This document shows, in pieces, positions 8,852 through 17,530 of a DNA stretch of 64,000 bases; position 1 is the stretch's first letter; every line of letters starts with the position of its first letter. The position numbers were made by a program, and so were the translations under genes. The stretch is from Planctomycetota bacterium (GTDB lineage Bacteria > Planctomycetota > Planctomycetia > Gemmatales > Gemmataceae), in the NCBI GenBank assembly GCA_021781415.1, contig JAJXWW010000070.1:1-64000 (forward strand). The letters are read 5' to 3'. The notes under the pieces were generated by a model. That model worked only from the letters and a program-made list of their open reading frames with translations. It did no database searches and was not told where the DNA came from.

Positions 8852-9259
8852 TTGCTCTTGGTAGAGACGAACGATTCTCGTCTCGACCCATACGCCTTGG
8901 AGAGCCGTAGCGTGGTATCGCCGATAACACCGAATGTATTCGATGCCGTGACGGCGAGAATCGATCGGGCGATCCAGAGAAATGGTAAGCTCGAAATGAT
9001 GTTTGCGATCGTGTTAGGGACGCTCTTTATAGTCGGCATTGGACTTATGGTGGGCGGGGTGATTAGCCAACGATGGGACTGTTTCGTCCCTGGAGGCTTA
9101 TCGGAAGTGGCAATCATCTATCCCATCGAAAAACTACGGAAGTTGCGAGAAGACAATCTCCTTTTTGAGACGTTTCCGGCATTGTTGTTGATGGCCAACA
9201 CTCCAAAGTCGCAGCAATTACTCGCCCAGTTCCTCGGTCGCCTTATCGAGAGGATGTAA
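8852..9259 (+). CDS. Small membrane protein at head of the WXG/FtsK-like block
   Basis: About 135 residues. A TTG at 8852 after AAGAGAG is my preferred start; a TTG at 8807 is the alternative. The body has an amphipathic helix, two adjacent hydrophobic segments (MMFAIVLGTLFIVGIGLMVG and the WDCFVPGGLSEVAIIYP region) and a helical tail. The two-hairpin plus helical tail layout is reminiscent of the TRADD-N-associated two-TM domains of cyanobacteria, but I cannot verify that. It ends 3 bases before the next gene, so the two are likely co-translated, and the same strand continues into the WXG100-like genes. Confidence 0.6.
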   Translation: MLLVETNDSRLDPYALESRSVVSPITPNVFDAVTARIDRAIQRNGKLEMMFAIVLGTLFIVGIGLMVGGVISQRWDCFVPGGLSEVAIIYPIEKLRKLREDNLLFETFPALLLMANTPKSQQLLAQFLGRLIERM

Positions 9260-9262
9260 GCC

Positions 9263-9910
9263 ATGAGCGAAACGAAACAGGCATGGAAAGACGTGGAAAC
9301 GATTCTGCGCCAGGCAGGTTGGCCAACGAGGGACGAAAGAGAAGCGACATCCGTCGAGAGCGGTGGCGAAGTAGTGTCGCCTGCACTTCCAAGTCGAAAG
9401 GAAGCGTCCGTTTACCGCTGGCTAACCATCGTGCCGATCCTTGCCGTGGTCTCATTCGTCTTGCTGTTCGCCTGGACCACCCCAAAGATGATGTCGGTCG
9501 ATGGGGCGAAAATCGAGCAGTTGAGCGAACAACTCGGCCAAGCCAACCAAAGAATCGATGTCCTGGAGAAAGAGCAGGCACAACGCGAGAAGGTTTTGCG
9601 CGAAGCGGAGAAGTCGCTCGTTGAAGCGGTCCATAAACTGGAAGGTGCCCGCGAATCAACGGCGAGGATTCAGAACTCCGTGAATGAGTTACGAGAGGAT
9701 CAAAGGAAAACCAAGGCGGATCTGGCGGACACACTTAAGGCACTCCGCGCTCTCAAGCACGATCTGGGCGCACAGTTTTCCGCAATCGACGAACGGCTGA
9801 CCGAAGAACGCAAGCAGCGAATTAAATCTATTGAGGATGTCAAAAAACGTTTTCCTGGGAAGCCCGTCGAATTGGAAAACGGCCTTCCGTCGAAACAACC
9901 ATCGAGATGA
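9263..9910 (+). CDS. Single-pass membrane protein with long coiled coil
   Basis: A 215-residue protein: a soluble head of about 50 residues, one membrane segment (WLTIVPILAVVSFVLLFAW, about 52-70) and then about 120 residues of heptad-rich, charged helix (EQLSEQLGQANQRIDVLEKE onward). Such anchored coiled coils act as scaffolds or tethers. The start follows the previous stop by 3 bases. No family name is supported by the sequence; its position suggests a membrane component related to the downstream secretion-like genes. Confidence 0.65.
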   Translation: MSETKQAWKDVETILRQAGWPTRDEREATSVESGGEVVSPALPSRKEASVYRWLTIVPILAVVSFVLLFAWTTPKMMSVDGAKIEQLSEQLGQANQRIDVLEKEQAQREKVLREAEKSLVEAVHKLEGARESTARIQNSVNELREDQRKTKADLADTLKALRALKHDLGAQFSAIDERLTEERKQRIKSIEDVKKRFPGKPVELENGLPSKQPSR

Positions 9911-10066
9911 GATCACTTCGCCAATGATTTACAGCTTCTCGTCGCCGTGTTAGACTATCTTTTAGCAGACAAACGGGCGAGCGGGGGTCGCAAGGCCCTC
10001 GAAACCACCGATCGGGGGGGCGAATGCCTCCCGCTCGCCGAGAATGCGTCCGAAGCGGAGGGGAGC

Positions 10067-10339
10067 ATGTCCAAAGCCATCGTCGATCCGGCGGAACTGC
10101 GGCGCTTCGCCAACAACCTGAAGCACTTCAACAACGAATTGCAACATCAGCTCGCCGTCCTTCAAGGGCAGTTCGCCGGACTCGGCGACACCTGGCGCGA
10201 TCAAGAACACGAACGGTTTGCCCAGCAATTCGCCGAGGCCGCCTTGGTGTTGTCGCGGTTCATGGAAACCTCGCAACAGCAAATACCGTATCTACTCCGC
10301 AAGGCGGAACGCATCGAAGAATATCTCCAACAACGCTGA
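10067..10339 (+). CDS. WXG100-like small helical protein
   Basis: A 90-residue, two-helix protein. The sequence FAGLGDTWRDQEHERF places a Trp (W, followed by RD instead of xG) at the turn between two amphipathic helices at the midpoint, as in WXG100/ESAT-6 proteins, and length is typical. It ends YLQQR without a YxxxD/E secretion signal in the canonical spacing. The ATG at 10067 has GGAGGGG just before it; a 40-codon upstream extension has no coding look. WXG100 proteins are substrates or partners of FtsK/EssC ATPases, and such an ATPase is encoded 800 bases downstream. Confidence 0.75.
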   Translation: MSKAIVDPAELRRFANNLKHFNNELQHQLAVLQGQFAGLGDTWRDQEHERFAQQFAEAALVLSRFMETSQQQIPYLLRKAERIEEYLQQR

Positions 10340-10348
10340 CCCTCGACC

Positions 10349-10864
10349 ATGACACAATCGGCGCGCGTGAATTCGTTGGACGCCCTCAAGGCGCTGCATT
10401 CGGCCCTGGCCAAACTCGGCCCAGAGGGGCAGGAAGCGCTCGGCGCGGCCGAGATCGAGATTCGCCGCGCCTTCGATTATCTGCAAGACCAGCACAAACA
10501 TTGGCAGCGACAAGTCGAGAAACGGCAAGAGGATGTCAACCGCGCTCGGGCCGATCTCGTTCACGCCCGCGCGCTGCGGCAAGGCGAACGAAGCGGCTAC
10601 GTCGAACAGGAAATCGCTCTGAACAAAGCGCGCGCGCGTCTGCGCGAGGCCGAGGAGAAAGTCGTCGCCGTCAAGCGTTGGCTGTTGCATTTACCGCGGG
10701 CGATCAACGAGTATGAGGGACCGGCGCGGCGTTTGGCCGGCCTGCTCGATGCCGACCTCAAACAGGGATTGGCGATGCTCGACAACAAGATCGCCCTTCT
10801 GGAAGCCTACATGGCGGTGCCGGTCGTCGAGCCGCCGCCGAAACCACAAGGAGGCAGCGCATGA
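10349..10864 (+). CDS. Coiled-coil protein of the secretion-like locus
   Basis: A 171-residue, almost entirely helical protein (charged heptads such as EKRQEDVNRARADL and ARLREAEEKVVAVKRWL) ending in a Pro-rich tail. It has no membrane segment. It sits 9 bases after the WXG100-like gene and its stop overlaps the next gene start (ATGA), so translation is likely coupled. By position it could be a chaperone, adapter or elongated substrate, but no specific family is recognised. Confidence 0.7.
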   Translation: MTQSARVNSLDALKALHSALAKLGPEGQEALGAAEIEIRRAFDYLQDQHKHWQRQVEKRQEDVNRARADLVHARALRQGERSGYVEQEIALNKARARLREAEEKVVAVKRWLLHLPRAINEYEGPARRLAGLLDADLKQGLAMLDNKIALLEAYMAVPVVEPPPKPQGGSA

Positions 10865-11073
10865 GTTTGACCACCGCGTCGGTCGAATTGGCCGACGGAC
10901 TGAAAACGGCTGCCGCACTCTGGGAAGAAGTGCGCGACGGATGGGACGATCCCGTCCGACGCGCATTCGAGGCGGAGTATTGGCTGCCTCTGAAGGCGCA
11001 GATCGAATCGACGCTGGCCGCACTCGAACGCCTCGCGCCCGTTCTCGCCCGCGCCCAACAAGAATGCTCCTGA
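10861..11073 (+). CDS. WXG-like miniprotein
   Basis: A 70-residue helical protein with two Trp at the turn (LWEEVRDGWDDPVRRAFEAEYW), resembling a short helix-turn-helix of the WXG100 superfamily but about 20-30 residues shorter than usual. The ATG overlaps the preceding stop codon by 4 bases. A second WXG-like partner would fit the heterodimer rule of these secretion systems; this is inference from shape and context. Confidence 0.6.
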   Translation: MSLTTASVELADGLKTAAALWEEVRDGWDDPVRRAFEAEYWLPLKAQIESTLAALERLAPVLARAQQECS

Positions 11074-11129
11074 GAATCGAGCCGGTCGCGCAAGCCCACG
11101 GTCGTTTGTTCGCGTTGAGGATGGAAAAC

Positions 11130-14100
11130 ATGACGGAACCTTCGTTGATAGCCCGCCAGCGCGTCCTCTTGCGCGAGTTGATCCAACGCAGTGCCGAACG
11201 GGCGCGCGGCGAGCCGGCAATTGCGGCGGCGTTTCAGAAACAAACCGACGAAGTCGAAATCGAATTCACCGAGGGATGCGAGGCCGTCGCCGCCCGCCTC
11301 GTGCGCGAACAGGAAGAGAACGAACGGCAGATCGAACGCGCCCGAGCCGGCATCGAAGCGAATTACAAAGTCGAACAAGACGCGACGCACCGCGAGTATA
11401 CGCACCATCGCGGACAGATTCTCGAACGGGAGGAGAGCGACAAGGAAACGGCCCAGAGCGCCTACAAAGAAGCGTGTTGGACTACCGCCGCCGTGCTGGA
11501 AGGAGCCAAGAACGGAGCCGAGGAAGAGTTGCGCGAAAACAAGTCGCGCTTGCACGGACGACTGGAAAATCTTCACGACATCCAACGTCAGGCGCGGGCG
11601 CTGCTCGACGAATGGAAACAGTCGGCCAAGGAGATCGAGGCGGAAATCCACGACGCGGAAACCCCGCGGAACGATCGTTCGACCGCCGCCGCCACGCCGA
11701 AATTGTCCGATACCATCGTCGAGGCGCAACGGCAGTTCGAGGAACTGCAACAACTCGTGGTGCCTCGCTTCTACAAAGGGCGACGGCTCGCTCTGCTCAT
11801 CGGCTTCGTGTGGTTGGCGTCGATCCTGCCTTTGGGCTTTGTCGTCGATCGCCTGTTCGTCCATCGCGATGGGGTACTGTGGGTTTTGCTGTTGGGCTTG
11901 CTCGCCAGCAGCCTGACGATGTTGCTGATCGCACCGTTGGCGAACTTCTTCCTCGGGAGAGCGGCGCGGCGTCAGGTTCGCGCCGCTTACGGTCCTCTGT
12001 GTCAAATCGTCGCGCAGGCCGACGGTACGAAGCAGCTCTTGCTCGACCGCTACGAACAGGAGTTTCGGCAGCGCGTCGTGGAAGCCAAGAAGAAGCACAA
12101 CGAAGAGGTTCTCAATGCCCACGATCTGTACAAACAGAAGCGCGCCGCCGTCGTGCGCCGCCGCGAACAAGATTTGCCTCCCGTCGAAGAGCGCCATCGC
12201 CGTCGCCAGGAAGAAAACGAAGATCGGCGCACCCGCGAGTTGCGGCAGGCGGACGAACACTACGATCGGCGGCGCATCGACGATCGGCAGCGCCACGACG
12301 CGGACATGCAGCAACTGCAAACGAACCGCGCGCGCAAGCTCCACGAGATTCAACAACGCCGCGATAAAGATTGGAACGAACTGGTCGAGAATTGGCGCGC
12401 GGCGATGGCAGAGCTGCGCGAAGGCGTTGACGCGATCGACGCGACCGCCAACCGTCTGCTGCCGCCTTGGGACGATCCGTCGTGGCAAGCGTGGCAGCCG
12501 CCTTCGGTGTTGCCGCCGGTCCTTCGCTTGGGGCACTATCGGGTTCGCATGGATCAGGTGCCGCAAGCGATCCCCAATGACGCCGATTTGCGCGCCCTGA
12601 CGCCCGCGGAGTTCTCGCTGCCGGCCCTGTGCGATTTCCCGGCTCACTCGTCGTTGTTGTTGCAGGCCGCCGACGCCGGACGAACCGTGGCCGTGCAAGA
12701 GTTGCAAGCCATCGTCTTTCGCCTGTTGACCGCGCTGCCGGCCGGCAAGATCCGCTTCGTCATCGTCGATCCGGTCGGACTGGGCCAAAACTTCGCGGCG
12801 TTCATGCACCTCGCCGATTACGACGAACAACTCGTGGCCAGCCGCATCTGGACCGAGACGCCGCACATCGAACAGCGCCTCTCCGATCTGACGTTGCACA
12901 TGGAGAACGTGATTCAGAAATACCTCCGCAACCAGTACGAAACGATCATGGACTATAACGCTCAGGCCGGCGAGGTGGCCGAACCGTTCCGCGTTCTCGT
13001 CGTCGCCAACTTCCCCACCAACTTCAGCCCCGAAGCGATTCGCCGCCTGTTGAGCATCATGCAGAGCGGCCCCCGCTGCGGCGTCCTCACCTTGGTGAGC
13101 GTCGATACCAAAGTGCCCTTGCCCAAGGGGTTCGACCTCGCCGATCTCGAAGCGAACAGTTTGAACTTTGCCTGGGACGGCGAGCGCTTCCGCTGGAAAG
13201 ACGCCGATTTTGGCGTGTATCCGCTGTCCTTGGAGACGCCTCCAGCGGACAACGATTTCGCCAATCGCATTCTCGCTCTCGTGGGCGAAGCGGCGCGCAA
13301 CGCCCAGCGCGTCGAAGTGCCGTTCGAGTTTATCGCGCCCGCGCCCCACGAGTGGTGGCGCGCCGATAGCCGCAAGGGACTGCGCGTCGCCCTCGGCCGC
13401 GCCGGCGCGACGCAGCGTCAATGTCTCGATCTCGGCAAAGGCACCGCGCAGCACGCTCTCGTGGCGGGGAAGACCGGCTCCGGCAAATCGTCGTTGCTCC
13501 ACGCTCTCATCACCAATCTCGCCCTGCTGTACGGCCCCGACGAGGTCGAACTGTATCTCATCGACTTCAAGAAAGGCGTCGAGTTTAAGACCTACGCCGT
13601 CCACGATCTGCCGCACGCCCGCGTCATCGCCATCGAGAGCGAACGCGAATTCGGGCTCAGTGTCTTGCAAAGGCTCGACGCCGAGTTGCGGATGCGCGGC
13701 GAACACTTCCGCGACGCGCGGGCGCAGGATGTCAACGCCTATCGCCAAGCCGTACCGGATGCCCGCATGCCGCGCCTCCTCCTGATCGTCGATGAATTCC
13801 AAGAGTTTTTCACCGAGGACGACCGCATCTCGCAAGAAGCGGCACAGCTGCTCGACCGCATCGTGCGCCAAGGTCGAGCCTTCGGCATGCACGTTCTGCT
13901 CGGATCGCAAACCCTCGGCGGTGCCTATACCCTGGCGCGCAGCACCATCGACCAAATGGCCGTGCGCATCGCCTTGCAGTGCAGCGAGGCCGACGCCCAC
14001 TTGATTCTCAGCGACGACAACTCCGCCGCCCGCTTGCTGTCGCGCCCCGGCGAGGCGATCTACAACGATGCCAACGGATTAGTGGAGGGAAATAATCCGT

Positions 14101-15110
14101 TTCAGGTCGTCTGGCTTGGCGACGAGACCCGCGAACAATATCTGAACCGCATTCACGAGCTTGTCGAGCGCCAACCGCCGCGCCTCCGCGAAGCGCCCAT
14201 CGTCTTCGAGGGCAACGCGCCCGCCGATGTGTCGCGCAACCATCTGCTCGAGCGTTGCCTCGCGCAACCCGTGACCCTCGAAACGGAGAATCGTCAAGAA
14301 CAACGCGCCTGGCTCGGCGAGGCCATGGCCATCAACGAACTCACCGCCGCGCCGTTTCGCCGCCATCACGGCAGCAATTTGTTGCTCATCGGCCAGCAAG
14401 AGGAAATCGCGCTCGGCATCCTGTCGACGGCCATGCTCAGCCTCGCCGCTCAGATGGCTCCCCCCTCTCCCCCTCTTCCCCCTGCGAGTGGAGAGGGGGA
14501 GAGGGGGAGGGAGACGCGACTCTATATCGTCGATGGCCGACAAGCCGACGCGCCGACCGACGGCCCTCTCGCCCGCCTGCCGCGCGTTCTACCCCATGCG
14601 CTGCGTTTATCGGGCTGGCGCGACGTGCCGGCGATCGTGGCGGAGTTGCACGCCGAGATCGACAAACGCCAGAAGGAAACCGTCGCCGCGCCATCGGTGT
14701 ATCTCGTCTTGTTCGGCTTGCAACGGCTGCGCGATCTCCGGCGGCAAGAGGACGATTTCAGCTTCATGCGCAAAGGCGAGGAAGCCCCCAATCCCGCCCA
14801 ACAATTCGCCACCTTGCTGCGCGAAGGCGCGCCGCTCGGCCTCCATGTGTTGATGTGGTGCGACACCCTCAACAATCTGCAACGAACCCTCGACCGTGCG
14901 TCGATGCGCGAATTAACGATGCGCGTGGTCTTTCAAATGAACGTCAGCGATTCGAGCAATCTGATCGACAGCCCCGCCGCCAGCAAACTCGGCCTCCATC
15001 GCGCCTTGTTTTTCAACGAGGAAGACGGTCGGCTCGATAAGTTTCGACCCTATGGCTTGCCTTCGGAAACATGGTTGAGGCAGGTTGAGGAACGATTGGC
15101 TCGCCGCTGA
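11130..15110 (+). CDS. EssC/EccC-like FtsK-type secretion ATPase
   Basis: A 1326-residue protein. Order: coiled coil (1-200), two membrane segments (about 221-241 and 248-275), a second highly charged coiled coil (about 300-430), a degenerate ATPase-like domain (AADAGRT near 510 in place of a P-loop), a canonical FtsK/SpoIIIE domain (GKTGSGKS near 780-787 and LLLIVDEF near 882-889) and a third degenerate domain from about 1080. Two central membrane segments plus a row of ATPase modules is the EssC/EccC plan. ATG 11130 has GAGG 9 bases upstream; ATG 11064 is in frame but lacks a site. A palindrome lies in frame at 14460-14513. It likely powers export of the WXG-like proteins encoded upstream. 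Confidence 0.85.
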   Translation: MTEPSLIARQRVLLRELIQRSAERARGEPAIAAAFQKQTDEVEIEFTEGCEAVAARLVREQEENERQIERARAGIEANYKVEQDATHREYTHHRGQILEREESDKETAQSAYKEACWTTAAVLEGAKNGAEEELRENKSRLHGRLENLHDIQRQARALLDEWKQSAKEIEAEIHDAETPRNDRSTAAATPKLSDTIVEAQRQFEELQQLVVPRFYKGRRLALLIGFVWLASILPLGFVVDRLFVHRDGVLWVLLLGLLASSLTMLLIAPLANFFLGRAARRQVRAAYGPLCQIVAQADGTKQLLLDRYEQEFRQRVVEAKKKHNEEVLNAHDLYKQKRAAVVRRREQDLPPVEERHRRRQEENEDRRTRELRQADEHYDRRRIDDRQRHDADMQQLQTNRARKLHEIQQRRDKDWNELVENWRAAMAELREGVDAIDATANRLLPPWDDPSWQAWQPPSVLPPVLRLGHYRVRMDQVPQAIPNDADLRALTPAEFSLPALCDFPAHSSLLLQAADAGRTVAVQELQAIVFRLLTALPAGKIRFVIVDPVGLGQNFAAFMHLADYDEQLVASRIWTETPHIEQRLSDLTLHMENVIQKYLRNQYETIMDYNAQAGEVAEPFRVLVVANFPTNFSPEAIRRLLSIMQSGPRCGVLTLVSVDTKVPLPKGFDLADLEANSLNFAWDGERFRWKDADFGVYPLSLETPPADNDFANRILALVGEAARNAQRVEVPFEFIAPAPHEWWRADSRKGLRVALGRAGATQRQCLDLGKGTAQHALVAGKTGSGKSSLLHALITNLALLYGPDEVELYLIDFKKGVEFKTYAVHDLPHARVIAIESEREFGLSVLQRLDAELRMRGEHFRDARAQDVNAYRQAVPDARMPRLLLIVDEFQEFFTEDDRISQEAAQLLDRIVRQGRAFGMHVLLGSQTLGGAYTLARSTIDQMAVRIALQCSEADAHLILSDDNSAARLLSRPGEAIYNDANGLVEGNNPFQVVWLGDETREQYLNRIHELVERQPPRLREAPIVFEGNAPADVSRNHLLERCLAQPVTLETENRQEQRAWLGEAMAINELTAAPFRRHHGSNLLLIGQQEEIALGILSTAMLSLAAQMAPPSPPLPPASGEGERGRETRLYIVDGRQADAPTDGPLARLPRVLPHALRLSGWRDVPAIVAELHAEIDKRQKETVAAPSVYLVLFGLQRLRDLRRQEDDFSFMRKGEEAPNPAQQFATLLREGAPLGLHVLMWCDTLNNLQRTLDRASMRELTMRVVFQMNVSDSSNLIDSPAASKLGLHRALFFNEEDGRLDKFRPYGLPSETWLRQVEERLARR
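14460..14513. repeat. Pyrimidine/purine palindrome inside the ATPase gene
   Basis: The plus strand reads CCCCCCTCTCCCCCTCTTCC followed by a short loop and the near complement GGAGAGGGGGAGAGGGGG. It encodes roughly APPSPPLPPASGEGERGRET (residues 1110-1129) in frame. The unit is like the intergenic palindromes at 22106-22180, 36702-36728, 38744-38773, 62534-62563 and 62613-62644. Confidence 0.7.
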
Positions 15111-15143
15111 AGAAGAGATAAAAAAACGACTTGAGAGGTAGTT

Positions 15144-15332
15144 ATGTCCTGGACCGACGTATGGCCGGAAGTTCAAACCTTGTCTCGACTCGATAAGATT
15201 CGGCTCATTCAATACCTCGTCCAAGAGATGGAGCGGGACGAGGAGATCCCCATCTCACCCGGCCGATCTTACCCGATGTGGTCGCCGGATCGTGCCTTCA
15301 GCGCGGCAGCAACGCTACTGCAAGCTGTATGA
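15144..15332 (+). CDS. Small conserved protein (62 aa)
   Basis: A 62-residue protein with GAGAGG seven bases before the ATG. The pattern LSRLDKIRLIQYLVQEME then YPMWSPDRAFSAAATLLQ resembles a small protein family frequent in cyanobacteria, always about 60-75 residues and of unknown function, sometimes placed near addiction-like modules. It lies 33 bases after the ATPase stop, so may be read through from that unit, though its family is not tied to secretion. Confidence 0.6.
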   Translation: MSWTDVWPEVQTLSRLDKIRLIQYLVQEMERDEEIPISPGRSYPMWSPDRAFSAAATLLQAV

Positions 15333-15673
15333 GGATGAAAAAAACCAGCCACGACTACCTCAGCGCGGCAGTTTCCTTACATACCCCGCGATCCATCCCT
15401 GGGAAATGCCAGGTCGAGCATCGGTTTGGGCTACGGTTTCAAGAGGATTGTGTAGGAAGCCGAAGCATGAGCCACCTTTCGACGTGTCTCGTCGGAGTGG
15501 AAATCCCAGGAACGACCAATCTACATCGCCGCGATTTGACAATTGTGTGATACGTCCTATCTTTGAGTAAATTTCCGGCGGTGACTCCGCGCCGTTCGTA
15601 TCGTCTCACTCGCTCCAGTGCGTTGGCGTTGAATGACCGATTGGGGTCCGACTTTAGGCAAGAGGCTCGCTAC
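15333..15673. other. Gap between small protein and kinase
   Basis: 341 bases. Two overlapping plus-strand frames are open: one starting at ATG 15335 (71 codons, to 15550) and one running to 15570 in another frame. Neither has a ribosome binding site or a recognisable motif; the segment may be the frayed remains of a gene that follows the 62-residue family in other genomes. No promoter or hairpin stood out. Confidence 0.4.
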
Positions 15674-17074
15674 ATGCCCGCGCCGGCGACGATTGACTCC
15701 TTCGTGGAGCTTCTGGGTAAGAGCAACCTCGTCGAGGGGGCGCGGCTGCGCGCGTTTTTGCAACAGGCCGTTCCACTCTCGACCACGCCGCGCAATCTCG
15801 CGGCGCGGATGGTGGCGTCGGGGTTGTTGACGCAATTTCAGGCCGAACAGCTCTTGCTCGGCAAACATCGAGGCTACACGATCGGCAAGTATCGCATTCT
15901 CGAACGCATCGGCTCCGGCGGACACAGCAACGTCTATCTCGGCGAACACACCCTGGTCAAACGGCGGGTGGCCATCAAGGTCTTGCCCGTCGCCCACGCC
16001 CAAAATCCCGCCTCGCTGGCGCGCTTCTACCGCGAGGCCCGCGCCGCCGGAGCGCTCGATCATCCCAATCTCGTCAAGGCGCACGACATCGACTGCGACA
16101 ACGGCTTACACTTTCTGGTGATGGATTACGTGGACGGCTCGAGTCTGCAGCAACTCGTCGCCCGCTTTGGACCGTTGAGCGTCGAACGGTCGGCCCACTA
16201 TATCCGTCAAGCGGCGCTGGGGTTGCAGGCGGCTCACGCGGCGGGGTTGGTCCACCGCGATGTCAAGCCGGCCAACATCCTCCTCGACCGCCTCGGCTTC
16301 ATCCGCGTCCTCGACCTCGGATTGGCGCGGTTTTTTTCTGACAACGAAGACCCCTTGACTCTCAAATACGAGAACAACAACATTCTGGGCACGGCGGATT
16401 ACGTCGCGCCGGAACAGGCGCTCAACAGCCACGATGTCGATATTCGGGCCGACATTTATAGTCTGGGGGCGACATTCTATTTTCTGTTGACCGGCCAACC
16501 CTTGTTTCCGGAAGGGCAGATCACCCACAAGCTGATTTGGCATCAAACGCGGCAACCGACGCCGGTGCGGCAACTTCGACCGGAGGTACCGCCGAAGCTG
16601 GCCGCCGTCGTCGAACGAATGATCGAAAAGACGGCGGAGCGCCGCTATCAAACGCCGGCGGATGTGGTGGAAGCGTTGACCCCTTGGACGGCGACGCCGC
16701 TGCTTCCGCCGCGCGATGAGGAGATGCCTCGACTGAGTCCCGCCGCGCGCGCCGCCGCCGTTGCCGACGCCGATTCACCATCAAACTTATCGCGCTCGGG
16801 TCACTCAACCACGCCGCCGTTCGTCGCCGGTGCCATCGACACGGAACGAGAAGCGACGTTGCCCAACGTCCCGCCGGTGCCGCGCGCGACCATCTCCAAA
16901 GGCGGATCGGCCAAGCGTATCCTCTCGGCAATCCTGCTCGTTCTGCTCGGTGTCTTCGCGGGAACCGGCATCCGTCTCGTCGCCAGTCGAGAAACCGAGC
17001 GCCCCTCAAATGAGAGTAAGCCGATCCAAAACTCTGCTTCTCCCGATCTCGCCGCGTCGCAAGGCCGCGATTGA
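15674..17074 (+). CDS. Membrane Ser/Thr protein kinase (Hanks type)
   Basis: A 466-residue kinase. An N-terminal leader of about 75 residues ending LTQFQAEQLLLGKHRGY, common before planctomycete kinases, leads into the kinase domain: glycine loop IGSGGHSNVYLG, Lys in VAIKVL (about 102), catalytic HRDVKPANILL (about 195), DLG in place of DFG, and APEQ. A Pro/Ser-rich linker precedes one membrane segment (ILSAILLVLLGVFAGTGIRLV, about 415-435), leaving a short C-terminal tail outside. ATG 15674 follows AAGAGG; an upstream extension is possible. Its neighbours are the secretion-like block and the flagellar cluster. Confidence 0.85.
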   Translation: MPAPATIDSFVELLGKSNLVEGARLRAFLQQAVPLSTTPRNLAARMVASGLLTQFQAEQLLLGKHRGYTIGKYRILERIGSGGHSNVYLGEHTLVKRRVAIKVLPVAHAQNPASLARFYREARAAGALDHPNLVKAHDIDCDNGLHFLVMDYVDGSSLQQLVARFGPLSVERSAHYIRQAALGLQAAHAAGLVHRDVKPANILLDRLGFIRVLDLGLARFFSDNEDPLTLKYENNNILGTADYVAPEQALNSHDVDIRADIYSLGATFYFLLTGQPLFPEGQITHKLIWHQTRQPTPVRQLRPEVPPKLAAVVERMIEKTAERRYQTPADVVEALTPWTATPLLPPRDEEMPRLSPAARAAAVADADSPSNLSRSGHSTTPPFVAGAIDTEREATLPNVPPVPRATISKGGSAKRILSAILLVLLGVFAGTGIRLVASRETERPSNESKPIQNSASPDLAASQGRD

Positions 17075-17091
17075 CGGCGTATTCGTTCCCA

Positions 17092-17280
17092 TCAGCGCGA
17101 CGCCAACGCTTCTTCGGTGGCAGTCATTTGCCATTCGGTCGTGAACAGATCCGCTTCGTTGGGCGAGAGAGACGCTCGCCGTTCGCGTTCGAGTCGGGTT
17201 TGCAGCAAATCGCTCAGGGTTTCAAAGTCCTGAACGAAGCGCAGGAAATGCGGTTCGGGAAGGGGAAGGGGTTTCTGCAT
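17092..17280 (-). CDS. Small unknown protein after fliI
   Basis: A 62-residue protein (MQKPLPLPEPHFLRFVQDFE onward) with a strong GGAGG five bases before the ATG at 17280. It sits downstream of fliI on the same strand, where fliJ often lies, but it is far shorter than FliJ (about 140) and not a full coiled coil. It may be a minor flagellar accessory or unrelated. The longer in-frame start at 17484 has no supporting site. The 250-base gap to fliI suggests a separate transcript. Confidence 0.55.
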   Translation of the reverse strand: MQKPLPLPEPHFLRFVQDFETLSDLLQTRLERERRASLSPNEADLFTTEWQMTATEEALASR

Positions 17281-17530
17281 GACAACCTCCAAGTTGCACG
17301 AGTCGGCGGAAAAAGTCGTCCTCCCGCCTCCACCTCGGTAGCGGGACAAAAGGGCACACGCGCTCGCGCGTCGATCTCCGTCGATCTCCGCTAGTGAAAT
17401 GGGATGCGGCACAACATTGTCTGATTTGAAGGAGAGGGATTTTTCTCCCTTACAAGATTGTAACCTTCGATTTCGTGAATGCAATCGTTATCACAAATTT
17501 TTCATTGAAGAAACGATTCGCTCCGTCCGG

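Noticed and set aside
10758-14000. A 1080-codon open frame on the minus strand.
   Set aside because: It is antisense to the FtsK-like ATPase gene, has no start site support and shows low-complexity, shadow-like composition; the plus frame carries clear Walker motifs.
15292-15570. A 92-codon frame after the 62-residue gene.
   Set aside because: It overlaps another frame, lacks a ribosome binding site and shows no motif; reported only as part of the gap.
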